From assembly GCF_020921035.1 (NCBI RefSeq), contig NC_063156.1, positions 6,138,001-6,202,000 on the forward strand: 64,000 nucleotides of DNA, given 5' to 3'. How positions within the stretch are numbered: the first letter of the stretch is position 1; every line of letters begins with the position of its first letter. Source of the DNA: Rhodamnia argentea (taxonomy: Eukaryota; Streptophyta; Magnoliopsida; Myrtales; Myrtaceae). Position numbers and translations under genes: made by a program. The notes beneath the pieces were generated by a model. It had not been told where the DNA came from. It worked only from the letters and a program-made list of their open reading frames with translations, and made no database searches. Shown here in pieces: positions 45,997-59,000 of the stretch.

Positions 45997-46385
45997 GGGT
46001 GCGTATGGTAACGTTTCTGTTCCCGGAACAACTTTTGGAATAGAAACACTTTTTTCTTTTTCTGTTCCCGGCCACGATTTTTGGGAACAGAAACGCGTTT
46101 GGTAATTACAAAAAAAAAATGTGTTCAAAAGCTTTGATAAGAAGTCGTCATCTTTGAGAGTGTGAAGGAGTAGTCCAGGAATAGAGGGTTGCAAAAAGTG
46201 TTCCTCTTGCGTTATAAAATGTGTTCAAAAACTTTGATAAAAAGTGTTCCGGGAACAAAGAAACAAGTATTTTTTGTTTCTCATTTACGTTCCAAAAATG
46301 TTCCCGTTTCTGAAAAGTGTTCCCGAAACACTTTGGGGAACACTTTTTTACCATACCCGTTTCTGGAGCGTTACCATACGCACCC
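45997..46385. mobile_element. Tourist-like (PIF/Harbinger) MITE, 389 bp
   Basis: Perfect 17-bp terminal inverted repeats: GGGTGCGTATGGTAACG at 45997-46013 and its complement at 46369-46385. Flanked by TAA on both sides (45994-45996 and 46386-46388), the 3-bp target typical of PIF/Harbinger elements. The interior is an imperfect palindrome with GTGTTCAAAAGCTTTGATAA and GTGTTCAAAAACTTTGATAA, and GTTCCCGGAACA-like pieces. Non-coding. Perfect TIRs point to a fairly young insertion. Confidence 0.88.
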
Positions 46386-46535
46386 TAATCGATCGACGTG
46401 GAACGTTTTCCATGGACTGAAAATAAGGAGCTTAGATTATGAGAAAGCGGCTTCATCTCCTTGTAAGAAGGAAATCAACTTCTCTAAATCATCAAACAAA
46501 TGCAAACTAACTATTCTCATGGAAAATGATCTCAA
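46384..46535. repeat. Direct duplication, copy 2
   Basis: CTAATCGATCGACGTGGAAC GTTTTCCATGGACTG to CTCATGGAAAATG, the counterpart of 45717-45870 on the other side of the MITE. Confidence 0.75.
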
Positions 46536-47850
46536 TGAAAAATGTATTCGTTTATCGTGAAGTTTTCAATGGGTGCGTTTGTTTGAGTGAAAGAATTTTT
46601 CAGTAAATTTTTTTTTGGACTTTCACGCGTACGCATGCTCAAAATTAAGAAAATGAATTCCCTAATCTGAAAAAGGAGAGAACATTTTCTTCGAAAATAA
46701 ATTTTTTTTTATCATGGAATTTTTCCCGAAACAATTATGGATTTCTCTTTCTTGAAAATAACAAAAAGGTAAAACAAAAATGTACTTAGCACAGCTCGAG
46801 CTGTAATTGCATTATCTACTAAAATCACGAGAATCGAATTTTTCATTTCTGACTAAAATACCCTTTAAAATTCATCAGTTGCGTTAAATGCGAGGATAAA
46901 AGTGTAATTTTAAATATCTATAAAAGAGAGTGAATCGAACATCCGTATGACTAGCACTATTTGTCCAACTCTCCTCTCCTCGCTATAAACATAATTCTTA
47001 TGGCTTACAAAAAATCTTAACTTAGTAAACTCTATTTGTTACTCAAAAAATGGATGATTTTAAAAAAATATATTTATCTACAAATAATCGATTGCATCGC
47101 TTAAAATAACAAATTAATAAAAAAATATTTTCTTTATCGACATCAATCTATGTCTAGATATTTTCGTAAAATACATAAATATTTCTCGTTCATTTATATG
47201 AGCGATCATTTTCGAGAAAATACATTTCAAATCATTCATTCATTGTCCGCGAAACAAAACGCAATGTAATTGTGAATCGAAACAGTCGTTGAAGGAGCAT
47301 GCGATTTATGATGGGTACAAATCACGACGAGCACACGAGAAACGACGAGGACCATAGCTAAATAAGCTCAAATTTTTTCGTTAAGTTTTCATCAACGTTG
47401 GATTCGCGAGCGAGGAGGATACATTTCGGATTCATTTTTTTCCCCTAATTGGCACAACACATCCGAAACGCGTCGATAGAAATCGCGATATCTTGATATA
47501 CGGTCAATCAATCGATGCGTGTGTGGTGCATTTATATTACGTGTAAATTAATACGACGGGAAATTATCGCGAAATTCCGCGAAAGAAAGGCAATTTAATT
47601 CCTACAAGCAATGAAAAGCAACAAAAAAGATGAGAAGAAACTCGTAACGTAAAAATTCTTCTTCCTACCCACGAGAAAAAGCAAAGCGCATTGGGAATAA
47701 ATAAAGATCATCACAAAAAATAAAAAAAAAAAAAATAAATGAGAAAATAATACCCACCTCCAAGGAGCGACATAAGGCCGTCCACCGAACCAACATGTGC
47801 TCTCCCTCTTTTCCTCTCCTTCTTGCCGAAGCGTCCGATAAAAATATTCA
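46536..47850. other. Gene-free upstream flank of the RING1 gene
   Basis: AT-rich, no recognised gene. The start (46570-46740) repeats AATTTTTCAGTAAATTTT-like words, reminiscent of the element to its left. ORFs near 47595-47909 are low-complexity. Confidence 0.45.
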
Positions 47851-47856
47851 GCTTTC

Positions 47857-47864
47857 TTATAAAT
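47857..47864 (+). promoter_or_regulatory. TATA box of the RING1 gene
   Basis: TTATAAAT about 100 bp upstream of the ATG at 47962, followed by CTCCGTCCC and a CTT-rich leader. A start near 47890 would exclude the two upstream ATGs at 47795 and 47823 from the mRNA. Confidence 0.6.
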
Positions 47865-47961
47865 CCTCCGTCCCTTCTTCTTCTTCTTCTTCTCCTTCTT
47901 CTTCACCACTGCGCTACCTCCCTCCTTCTCTCATCCGTCGTCTCGTGCATTACGAGCAGCA

Positions 47962-50900
47962 ATGCCTGCGCAGAAGCGGTCCTTGCCGGAGAATGCGAAC
48001 GATGAGGACGCCTCGCAACAGAGCCATCACCACCACAACCACCACCACGCCAAGCAATCTCGCCGCGACGAAGAGCCCGAGCAAGACGGCCAGCAGGCGG
48101 GAGAGCCGCAAGGCGGAGGCGGCGGAGCTGGAGAAGAAGAAGAAGGTCCCCGCTCTAGCTCTTCTTCTTCTTCTTCTTCCTCCTCCTCTTCTCGTTGACG
48201 AGTTGTTTTGCTTCGTATACGTAATTTGTGCGTGCGTGCGTGCGTTGTGGCATGCGAGGTGCGAGCTCGCGATTGATGCGATCGGATTTCCCGCTCGTTG
48301 AAGTGATTGCTCTCGCTCTTGTTTTCTCCAGATTCTCAAGGAAGTCCGTCGTCCAGCTCGGAGGAGAAACCTGAGTATTCACTCCCTCTCCACCTCTCGA
48401 TCTCTCTCCATCGCTCCAGATTCTCTTTCCTTCGTTGCTGGTCCTTGCTTTTTGGTCGCTTGACTCGTGCCCATGCTGCTTTGCTTGATTTCGCCGTTTC
48501 GTGGCTTTCTCCGTGAAGTAATGTTACGTTTCTCCGTGTTTGAAGTTGCTTGTGCCGATCTATTGATGTGGCCGATTCAGGCGCGTTCTTTGGTGTTCAG
48601 GTTCTGCTTGATTTAGTGCATGATGAAAACTGTTGCATGTTGCAATTCTTTTTGCTTTGCTGCGAGACCGACTGTGTATCTGGAAATCAACGAGTTAAGA
48701 GCCATTTCAATTTTAAGTTGGCAGTGCATCCAAATTTTGAATGGGAAATACATGACGTTGACTTCACTTCTTTTGTGCTGCGTAGATATATTACCATGTC
48801 ATACAATATTTTCTTGTCAGTTTTAGTTTTTGGAAACCAACCAGAACTTATTTCAATTGTGCTGTGGCTTCAGGCAAAGCCTGGATGTTCTCCATTTTTC
48901 TGCTTTGATATTTTTTTTTTTTGTCTTTCTGTCTCTGTGACATTATTATGGTTCGGTGTTTAAAATATCAAGACAGGCTTCGCACTTCGAGGCTATGGTC
49001 GTAGCATTAGTTGGCTCAGGTGTACGTATTGTGCAAGATCTATATAAAGAGACATTTACATGCGTTAAGGATCATTAGCTTACCGACTTAGGTGAGGTGA
49101 AGGCAATATGCCATTTGGACATTGGTTTCTGCTTTGAGTTGCTATGAACAGTTGGACAAATAAGAGAGAGCGATTCTTGGCTAGTGATGGAGCCCAGGTG
49201 TAACATTATTAGTTATTAAAGTGCCTAATGATAGGAAAAATTTCACTTCAACGACTGATGTAGGTAGTGTTTCTGGTTTTGAGTCCTGCACTTAGTTCAC
49301 CAGATTAACCAGTGCATCATTGAAGTGGCAGATATGATCATTTGAGTTGAGTGGAAGATGGCCGTTGCAGCTTATTGGGCATCAGTTTTATCATCCATTA
49401 CAGTTGCCTATCACTTGTTTTTTATAATATCCTTCTCTGTTCTAGACTATTTTTAAGTTCAAACAGTCTCTCAGCTCCTTTGCGTGGTTATCACGTACTT
49501 CTGTTTATATATATGGTACTTGGCATCCTTATGATGGTTACTTCTTAATACCTTGCCTCTTCAGGGCTCTTTGCCCAATTTGGGCTGGTAACCTTACAAA
49601 GATGAAGTCTGATATCTTTGTCCGTTGAACTTATTCACCAATGCAAGCATAAGGTCATTTATGCTTCTGTTATTCAATGCTGCGACTGGACTTGACCCCA
49701 GTATCAATAAATATGGACCCTGTCCAGCTGATTCGCATTAGTTCCTTCTGGCTACTCGTAAAAATTGGTGCAGCTGTGAATGCACGCCATCTAGCTCTAT
49801 AATTTTATAAGCGTTTGAAAAAGTTTGAATTTGGACAGTGATAGTCCCAAAATCCAACTTCTTGGGAACCTAAGGACATTAAGGAGTGCATCAAGTCCTT
49901 GCAAGCCCTAACTATCTAGGAAAGATTTCCTTGGTGTGAGTCCCTGTTTATAAGCATCGTGAATCCAAAAAGCGGAGAGAATCTAACTTTGGTATCTGTA
50001 ATATCACCAAAATTGCGGCACATATGAACCTTAAGAGTTTGCAAGTACATATATCTGTGATGGTCCACTTCTAGTCCATTTTTAGGAGAATGGTCTTGGG
50101 CTTTGTGCCTTTTCGTCTTTTGGCTTATGTCAGCAACGGGTTCAGAAATCCTTCTCCATGAAATCTGAGCTGCATGTGTGGCAAAGTTTGTGTTTCTTTA
50201 TCTTTGATCATCATTAGGGACAGCCTTTTTCTTTTCCCGAATTATAAGGTCAAGCTATTTACAACCTCATAATATTTTCTATACATCTGAAGACAAGTTC
50301 TTTTGGAAGGAAATGGTAGAGCCTGGTTGGTGGTAGTTTTTTTGCCCCCTCCACCTCCCCCTCCCCCGGCTTGCATGATCTACTCTGTTAGCTTTTGTAT
50401 TTATCTTGCTTGGTACTGAAGAATCCTCTTTTGGCTTATATAGCCCCTCTAGAGTATCAGCAATTGCTGTATTGACTGCTGACATCACTTATTTTTTCTT
50501 GTTTCCTGCAGATTTGTCTATGTAAAACTATCAGACATTCGTAAAGATGTACAATGCCCAATCTGTCTAGGTACTGTCTGCCTTGGCATCTTACGTCTAA
50601 ATACTTCTGAATTCTGATATAAGTGTAGCTGTTTCTTTATAGAATGTGTCCAGGCAACTATTTATCATTTGTAAAGACGGTGACATGTGCCGACTTCTGA
50701 TGCATCATGTATAAACATAATAACATAATGTGTGTTCTGTAGAGATTTGTGGGAGAAAAACAGGACGTGAGCTAAGTAAACTTTGTTTTCATGATATGTT
50801 GGAATTGAGGTTTAAAATTTAGGTTAATAATTATGTCCTTTTTGCACGCGGCAATCTCATTAACTTCAGAGGCTAAATGTGCCCAGTTAATTTAAGTTCT

Positions 50901-53900
50901 TTGTGCTGGAGGCCTACTACAAAATAGAGTCTCTGACTCTCTGCAGTAGATTGGTATGAGCAACTATTAATCTAATTGTCTTCTTTGTTGTGGACTGCTT
51001 GTGCACAAGGATTTTTTTCTCTCTCATATGGTGCTTATGGAGATAAAAAGAAAGGAGTTTTCTGTGGAAATTTTAGCATTAACATCTCTGGTGTTTTTAA
51101 TGGTCTAGTCTGGGAAAAGAAGATTCCTTAATTTCAAATGGTCCCCACCATTAGTTCTCTATCATAACTGATATTTTCCCTGGATAATGGCTCCATATTT
51201 TTAGACCTTGGACTTTTTGCCAAATTAATTGTGCTGAGACATGCTATTGTGTTGATTTTGTTGAGGAGAAAGCACTACATTGTCTTCTCCACTCTCTCCG
51301 GTTGTTTTGAAGAGAGAATAATATACACTACTGGACAGATTTTGGAAAGCGTGCAATGACTTCTAATCCTGAGCATTAGTTAGGACATCATGATAAATTA
51401 CTGTTGCAGATCTCTGTAAACCCACCATGACTCCAACTGACAATCAGAACTAGGATGATGAACTTCTATTAGGTTCGAAAATATGATTGGCCATAATCTG
51501 GGAAAGATGGAAGTCCACCCTTCATTCCTGTTGAAGGTTTCATTGGTAATTTCAAAGTACTTTTTGCGGAGGGGTTAACAACAAAGTTTCGCTTAGTTCT
51601 GGTTTTCTTGTTAAAAAAATCAGTTGATTTTTTTGGATAACGGTATCCATGAGTAGTTTAGTTATCATTCTTCCCTTAAGCTGTGATTATCATCAGGATA
51701 TTGAAATTCATATTCTTGAGATATCTATTTCATTTTATCATGCTCTTGCAACTTCTGAAAAGCTACTTATATTTCATATGAAGTTGATATGTAGCATTGC
51801 TTCTCTTGTCATCTGGTAACAACGCCATACAAGAAAGGGTTCTCAAATCTGGTCATCTATGCAGGCATCATCCGGAAAACGCGAACTGTTATGGAATGCC
51901 TGCACCGCTTTTGTAGGGAATGCATCGACAAATCGATGCGACTGGGGTATGAAACAAAGAAAAATAACTTACCTTTTTTTGTCTTATGTAGCTCATAAAT
52001 GCAGTAGGATATTCTGCTTGATGCTTCTCTGCAGGAACAATGAATGCCCTGCTTGCCGCACTCACTGTGCCAGCCGACGCTCACTGAGAGATGATCCCAA
52101 CTTTGATGCTTTAATAGCAGCTTTATATCCGGACATTGACAAATACGAGGAAGAGGTGTTAAATTGACAGAGCTATGCACTTCCTTGATCAGATAGTTCT
52201 AGGTTGTGTTTTTTCGTGTTGTTGACTGGTTCATCGCAATTTTGTTTCAGGAGTTGGCTTTTCATGAAGAAGAGAGAAATCGCAACAAGCAGGTCATTGA
52301 ACTTGTCACACAGATTTGTCAGCCTTTCTTGTCTTATCAATTTTTGGCCCTAGTTTGCCTGTCTTGCTGTCTGTACCATTTCCCTCATGTTTCATATGAA
52401 GATAAAACACCAGAGAAAATGGTCACAATGTATGCATATTGGATTCGTAATATGTACTGCTGCAAATTTTTTCTTGCTTTTCATGATTATGGATGGTTAC
52501 TGATGGAATCTCTGATCCTCAATACCAGCAGCAACGAAAATTTTGTTGGTTCTTGTATAATGGCTAGGCTCCTAATCTCTGAATTGACAGATTCAAGCAT
52601 CCATTGCTCAAATTCTTCAACGGCAGTCAGAAGCACTTGTCAAAAGACGGTCGCTGGGTAAAGATGCAGCTGGTGGATTTATCACAAGATCACAGCGGAA
52701 TCTAAGGCCTTCTACTAGAAGAAGACGGAATTCTCGAGGAATTGATCATCAAGGTTCCGAAGACAATGAAGATGAACATGATAGTAATGGTGGCAAAGAT
52801 TCATCTTCCGCTGATGAGCGTGGTACCGAAGTTAGGCAGAGACGTCGGAGAAAAAGGACAGGAGTGCGTTCATCATTACCTTCTTCATCAGCTGATGTTG
52901 AATGCCTGGATAATGATTTGGAAGCAACCAGAGATACCAGAGGAATTTCTCCTGGGCTCGTATGGAACCCAGAAATGCTTGCATGGGGTAAGGGTGGTAC
53001 GAGAAGTCACACGAGACATGGTGGCATAAACGGTAACAACAAGAACTCTAAGAACATGCGGTTATCCAAGCTGGTTGAGTACCTCAAGAGTTTAGAGGAA
53101 AATGATGAGGTAATCTATATGCAATCGAACTTCGTCAAGTTGATGATACAACACAGAGGAATGTTGCCCATGTAATATGTAGTTTTTTTAGCTGATGTAT
53201 ACTCAGATCATAAGAGAGAAAACATCATAGGTCTTTAGATTCACAACTGGTGAAGTATTCAAGTATGGTGAACATATTTACCTTTCTATTTGTCATTACA
53301 GTCCCCCTCACTTCGGATTTTTTTTTTTTGGTACAGTTAGACATTTATCTCATGCTTGTTTCTCTGGATAAAGAAAGTACTCCGAGTCTGAAGCAGCCCT
53401 ACTTATGCAGCAGGCGGAGTCTGTCAGTTAAACATCTATGTGATGTAAGATTTTCTCCTGCTATTTCAATTGCAAATATGCTTCAATTTTAAATTTTCAT
53501 TCACACTTCCTGCAGCAGTGTATTATTTTGGGCATTCTTCCATCAAGATCGTTGTAATCATGTCTATGATTTACTGGGGACCTGCATCTGGAAATAAGTG
53601 TTTGTTTGACTTCTTAACGGCGCATGTTCAAACGGTGACTTTGTAAAAATTCAACAGGCAATTACGTGCACCCAATTTGTCTTCAATATCTGCATCTGGC
53701 CTTGGTAAAAATGTCACAAGCTTAATGAAGTTGAATTGTGCAATCATAGATGATATGGTGCTTTTATGCTCTCATTTCTCGTTTTATTTTGAAATTGGCC
53801 TATTCTGTAAATCTTATTTTTGGGCCAGGAGAGCTCTAAAAAGACTGCATAAATAGTGTTGTCTTCAAGAACGCACTCTCGGTGGAATATTTCAATGGAT

Positions 53901-54470
53901 AACTTCAGATTCAGTTTGTCTTCTTTTTATTTTTCCCGTGTTGGGGCTTGGAGGTGAATGAAAATCTGACTTATCCTTATCCAATCTGTGCATTGTAGAA
54001 TATTGTAGTCCGTTTTTTTTTTGGGGCCGCTCGTCTACTTTCTTTCTGTAAGATGAGTTTTTTACTCTGCAGTATGTTGCTCACCAAACACCTCTGCAAG
54101 CTGAAGAAGTTGAAATATCGGTGGTCAAAGGGAACCATAACATCAGCCGTCAAGGACCTAGCCTGAATCTTTTCTCCTCAGCAAGCGAATGTGAAAATGT
54201 TCTCCCCGTTGTCGATCCGCAGAAGGCTGAGCTGCAAATTCTGGAAAAGGAAGCGACGCTTGCAGGGATACTTGCAGACAATGGATCCATCAGTGACTAT
54301 CTGGTAAGTCAATGCCACAGTGCAGCTTCATGGTAGGCACCATTGATCAGTAAACCTCATATTTCTGCTGCTATATTCTCGTAGGACGTTTATGAATGGT
54401 CATTTCAATGATCCAATATATCTTGTTGCAGATTCTAGGATACAGGCAGAAACGACCCTCCAACTCCTGA
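47962..54470 (+). CDS. RING1: RING1-type Polycomb (PRC1) E3 ubiquitin ligase
   Basis: Nuclear E3 ligase of plant Polycomb repressive complex 1, ubiquitinating histone H2A with BMI1-type partners. Ten exons: 47962-48145, 48332-48374, 50512-50570, 51865-51946, 52035-52155, 52251-52292, 52591-53109, 53337-53444, 54073-54303, 54432-54470, giving 475 residues. N-terminal low-complexity region (SHHHHNHHH, then EEEE), C3HC4 RING at 91-130 ([17 protein letters not shown]), the RING1 block [40 protein letters not shown], basic linker ([21 protein letters not shown]), conserved [20 protein letters not shown], and a RAWUL ubiquitin-like domain from about 351 ([29 protein letters not shown]) to the end. 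The exon 1 donor is weak: GAAG-GTCCCC (48145) gives [12 protein letters not shown], which matches the family best; TCTC-GTTGAC (48193) keeps the frame too and adds a Ser run. RING1A and RING1B cannot be told apart. Confidence 0.95.
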
Positions 54471-56068
54471 TGAGTTCCATGACCGTCTTCGGCAATATTT
54501 AAGTAAACTCTCGCATACTCAGTATATATACATATAATATGTAGAGAGGTGGACAGGGCTGCCCGCTGAACTAGAGTACATGTTAGTTGATAAAGCGCAC
54601 CATGTAGTTCCGAAAAAGGCACACATTATTGATTACCTTTAGTTTTTTCTTCCCTTGCTGATTTTATTGCAAATTGTTATTACCAGATGATATTAGAAGG
54701 TTGGCGTCAACTGAACGAGGAAAATATTGCATGTTGATGTCTCTGGATTGAGTTATTCGAATAGGTATCAATCCACTCAATAACCAACTAATGATCAATG
54801 CATCGAGATGGTCGACATTGAATCCTCACACGTTGAAGGAGAGTCTTAAGGGTTATGTGGATTAGAATTAGGACTTTCGGCTGCACAAATTCGGTCTTAC
54901 CATGTAGTGAGTGCAAGCGGGCCAGGTGGGCTGGGCAGGGCCTAGAGGGATCTTTCGGTCCTATGCGAAAAGACCGGGCCTGACTTTTTCGGCCAGGTCT
55001 CTAGCTTGGGGCATATTTCTTAAGTAGAAAAGTCAATCGGACCAAATACTTCGGTCCGAGCCTGTTTCAGCCGAAGTCCCAAACTTTAAGACTTCAACAT
55101 ACAATCAAATAATAGGCACGGGACATACTTCTTCATCTGGATGGAGTTAGGGGCCAAAAACTCATTCAGAGCTTTCCAAAGGCCGAAGGCGTTTGAGGCC
55201 ATTTTCTAGCTCAAAAGTCCACTTTTCGACATGCTTTGAACCCTTTTTCCCCAGATCTTACGCTAGCATCACTTTGTTTTTGGACCGTTCGATGTATGAT
55301 CGTAGAGTTCTTATGTTCCATTGCTTCATTCTGCTTTCTCAATAATGAAACTGCCTTATTTTCTATTTTTAAGCTGACGTTCATTCTGGACAGGTCTCCG
55401 CCGGTTTAGGCTTGAGCATTTTAGGCCCGGTGATCCGAATTGGCCCGAACTCAAATTAGAAATAAGGGCCCAAAGACCGGTTTGATCTAGTTATAACTAG
55501 ATCCAATTCCCTCCCTAAAATCTTTGAAATTTCCAGCTCTACCAGCTTCATTCGTCTCATTCTGGGGTGGGGTAGAATTAAATTATACCTATTCCTCACC
55601 GTGACTAGTAAAAGTTTTCTGTCGGGAAAGCATCTATAAATGTCTATGGTTCCCTTTCTTTTAGTAACTTTGGAATGAGTAAAGGTAATTTCTATCCTAT
55701 CTACAGATAGTAACATCTTAAAGTTGGTAAAAACTAAGCTTGAACAGTAACAACTGGTAAACTTCAGGCGTAATTAGAAACCTATCGTACAACATGCAGT
55801 TACAATACATCCAGATTATACCTGCGTGAATTACGATAACTGTCTAGGCGACGACATGGTAGGTGGTGAGTAGAATCAAGTGCTGTCTGTGGACAGTAGC
55901 CGAAAAATATACTTTGATCATTCGTAAAAAGCATAGTACACGTTCCTTCTAATATACAGACTCTAATATCTCCATACAAAAGATAGGTCTTCCAAAAAAG
56001 CAATTGGGTAAAGATGGTGCTATACAAGTTCTCATAGGATAAAGGGAAAAAATAAAAAATATGGTGAC
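54471..56068. other. Convergent 3' flanks with a GGCC-rich repeat remnant
   Basis: RING1 (plus) and ALA2 (minus) end facing each other here. Between them, 54885-55500 holds words like GCGGGCCAGGTGGGCTGGGC, AAAGACCGGGCCTGACTTTT and GGCCCGGTGATCCGAATTGG CCCGAAC, similar to the subterminal sequence of the hAT-like element at 4433, probably an old relative. The ORF at 55456-55716 (minus, 86 codons) is unrecognised and not supported. Confidence 0.45.
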
Positions 56069-59000
56069 CTAGTTGTCCTTACAATTTCGTGAGTAACTCG
56101 AAGACAATCTAGTAGTCTGTGACTGAAAAAAATCGAAGGGGGTTCCGGTCCCTAAAGACTTTCTGGTGGAATTGGGAGAATCTGAAAGTAAAGGCTCATA
56201 AACTGGATTTCTGTTCTTGGGTTGAGTGATTGACAATGGAGAAACGGCTATCTCCGTCGACCTCGCTTGCGGTTCAATGTTTCCCAGGGACAAAATCGGT
56301 CCCCCCATGCGTTCCGCTTGCTGGAGTTTATTGATTTGACTAGGTCTGTATGTATATCTGAAATACTTCAGAGCTAGAATAGGACCCATTCCTGCTCCGA
56401 ATATGATCTGCAATATGGGGAAAAAAAAAATCGGTTAGAAAGAACGCATGCAACCTTAATCTAGCATTAACAGTGCATTTTGGTTCATTTGCACTTTTCC
56501 AGCTCATATTGCTTAGTGGAGATAGAGTGACAATGTCCGGTGAGAAATATGCCATGCAGTAATTATTTCAGTCACTGATGCCATATCATCCTAATTTCAT
56601 GCAAAAAACCTCAAAATTGTTATCCATAGAATGGCATCGCCGCATTTGACTGCTCAAAAGAAAGATAATTGAGCCCAAATGAAACATGCATCAATAAAAC
56701 AATTACTCACCAACATAGTTAGCCAGTAAGATGGTTGTCGGCACAACCGGAACATTATTGTGTACATCCCTGATGAAGGGATGGCACTTAACATCAAGTT
56801 GATGATGTAGAATGCAAGCAAATTTCCCCAAATGGCGAGATGTTGCAATATAGTGAACGAGCTGCATTTGCAAACGAAGTTTAAGGAGTTACCAACTGAC
56901 AAGCAGTTAAAAGAAAAAAACTACAAAACAAATAACTTAGCATGAAGCCATGACCCATTAATTTTATCACTAGGAAGATTAAGTATCCAAAGAAGCCAAA
57001 TTATAGTAGCAAAACAGAGCATTTCGTGAAGCTTACTTTGTTTCCAGTGCCACCACGAAGGCTTGCAACCATATACATCCAGAGAGTGCTACCATAGATA
57101 CCTCCTCCATTTCGCTCTTCTCAAAAGCATATGCATGTATGCTGATGGCAAATACAACAACCGCCTGCAATTACAAGCCACATTTATTCAACACAGAATA
57201 ACAAGCAAGAGCCAGCAGTCAATAAATAATGTAATGTCCAAGTGCTTTATTTCACACGAGGCAGAATCCTCTAACAGACCACAATGCATTACTTAAATAT
57301 TTGGCCTTCCAAGGAATGGAGCTGCCAAATGACTGTCGTATTTCTAAAGATGACCTTTTCAACGTACAATCACATAAGCATGATTTCGTTTCATTTGAGG
57401 GCAACGAAAAGGGGACTCATCTATTACTAGAATTCCACATCGATAAGAGAATTACTAAATTCCATACTCATACAGTGGCAACTTTGGTATTTTTCCAAAG
57501 TTAAGGGGGTCACCATAAGCTGTCCATAATTAGATCAACAGACTATTATTCAATTCTGTTGAATCAGAGAAAAGAACCTGTGCGCAGCTAATCTTTCTGT
57601 GAAAGTAAAACCACAGAGGAAGAAACAGTCTAAATTTGCACTTACATGAAAAAGTGATCGTCCGAACCATCCAGCAAATGTGCTAGGATTTAGAAGCCTG
57701 TTTCAAGAAGTAATGTTAAAGAAAGTTTTCTACACCGAGAACCAAAAGAGAGTACAATTATATACTCATGATCTCATAACAAATTGAGGACACACCTCCC
57801 AGCTTGGCAGTAAAAAAGAATTTGTGGATGCTGCATAACGGTCTCCTCACCAACATCTTTGTCAAGTACGCTCACTAAGACAGGGATGCTGGTGTAGAAA
57901 ACATTATAGGCCATCAAACTAACTGAGTTGAAAAGACTGGTTCCAGAAATACCTGATATGAAGGAGAAACTGGCAGTGTGTTTGTGTTAGAACAACAGGT
58001 ACAAGAGAAAGCACACATGAGCACATAGACACAGTACAGAGAGAGAGAGAGAGAGAGAGGAGGGAGGAACCATAGTGGGAACTCACAAGATTTGGATGAA
58101 ACATATCAGTAATGATTTATAGAAAGAATACTGCGAGAGAAATGCTGTTCGGTTGTAGGAGTATCGCCCATGAACCAGTATCAATCTTTTCAGAAATCTG
58201 AATTCTGTAGACAGCAGTCAGAAAAGTCAAACATTTAGAAGTCCCACGGTAGCAAGCACATAGAGGAAACTATAGAACAATACATGCCACATATTCTGAA
58301 AGACCAATCCCAAAAATAAAGTACTTCAAAGGTTGAGCCAGATGAAAGGATCTCCTGGAACATGAAATTCGTTGACTAGACCCAAATATGTATACTGGTC
58401 ATCCCCATTTAATTTCAGAGAGAAGAATTAGATCTAACCATCTCCCCACTTTCGCAGACTATCCTACTATTCCCATTTCTACAGGAAGACCTTTCCAGCA
58501 AACCAGTCTTTCCATCGGAATAATGTGAACTTCTTTATGGTTAGATAATAGAAGTGCTGCCCATACAGCGTTACAAATGCATATAACTGAGACTGCATAC
58601 GGTCACAATTATCTACAGCAGAGGTTAGTTTCCACAGAAGAAATACCAACTAAATACCCTTAATAAGGTCTCGACCAAAAAAAAAACCTTAATAAGGTCT
58701 GAAGTACCAGAGGTCCAGCCCATAAAACCCAATCTTTTGGCATTTTCAACCACAAAGTCCAAAAGGAATTTATTTTCTGAATTAGCAACATCGTTTCTTC
58801 AAATGAACACACATTCTATGCATTTGTAGCCGTAAAGTATGAATAATTTGATGTCAATGCAAACATCCAAACCAGAAAAGAACAAACACTGGACATGAGC
58901 AGCAATACTTACTTCCAATGCTATAATCAGCAGCCCTAGCGGCCTGTAGTCCTTCTCTGCCACTAATGCCAACTCCTATGTCAGCTTGTTGAATCATCTT

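Noticed and set aside
47950..48339. 129-codon minus-strand ORF over RING1 exon 1
   Set aside because: Shadow of the low-complexity His/Gly/Glu/Ser codons.
55456..55716. 86-codon ORF downstream of ALA2
   Set aside because: Overlaps a GGCC-rich repeat remnant; no homology.
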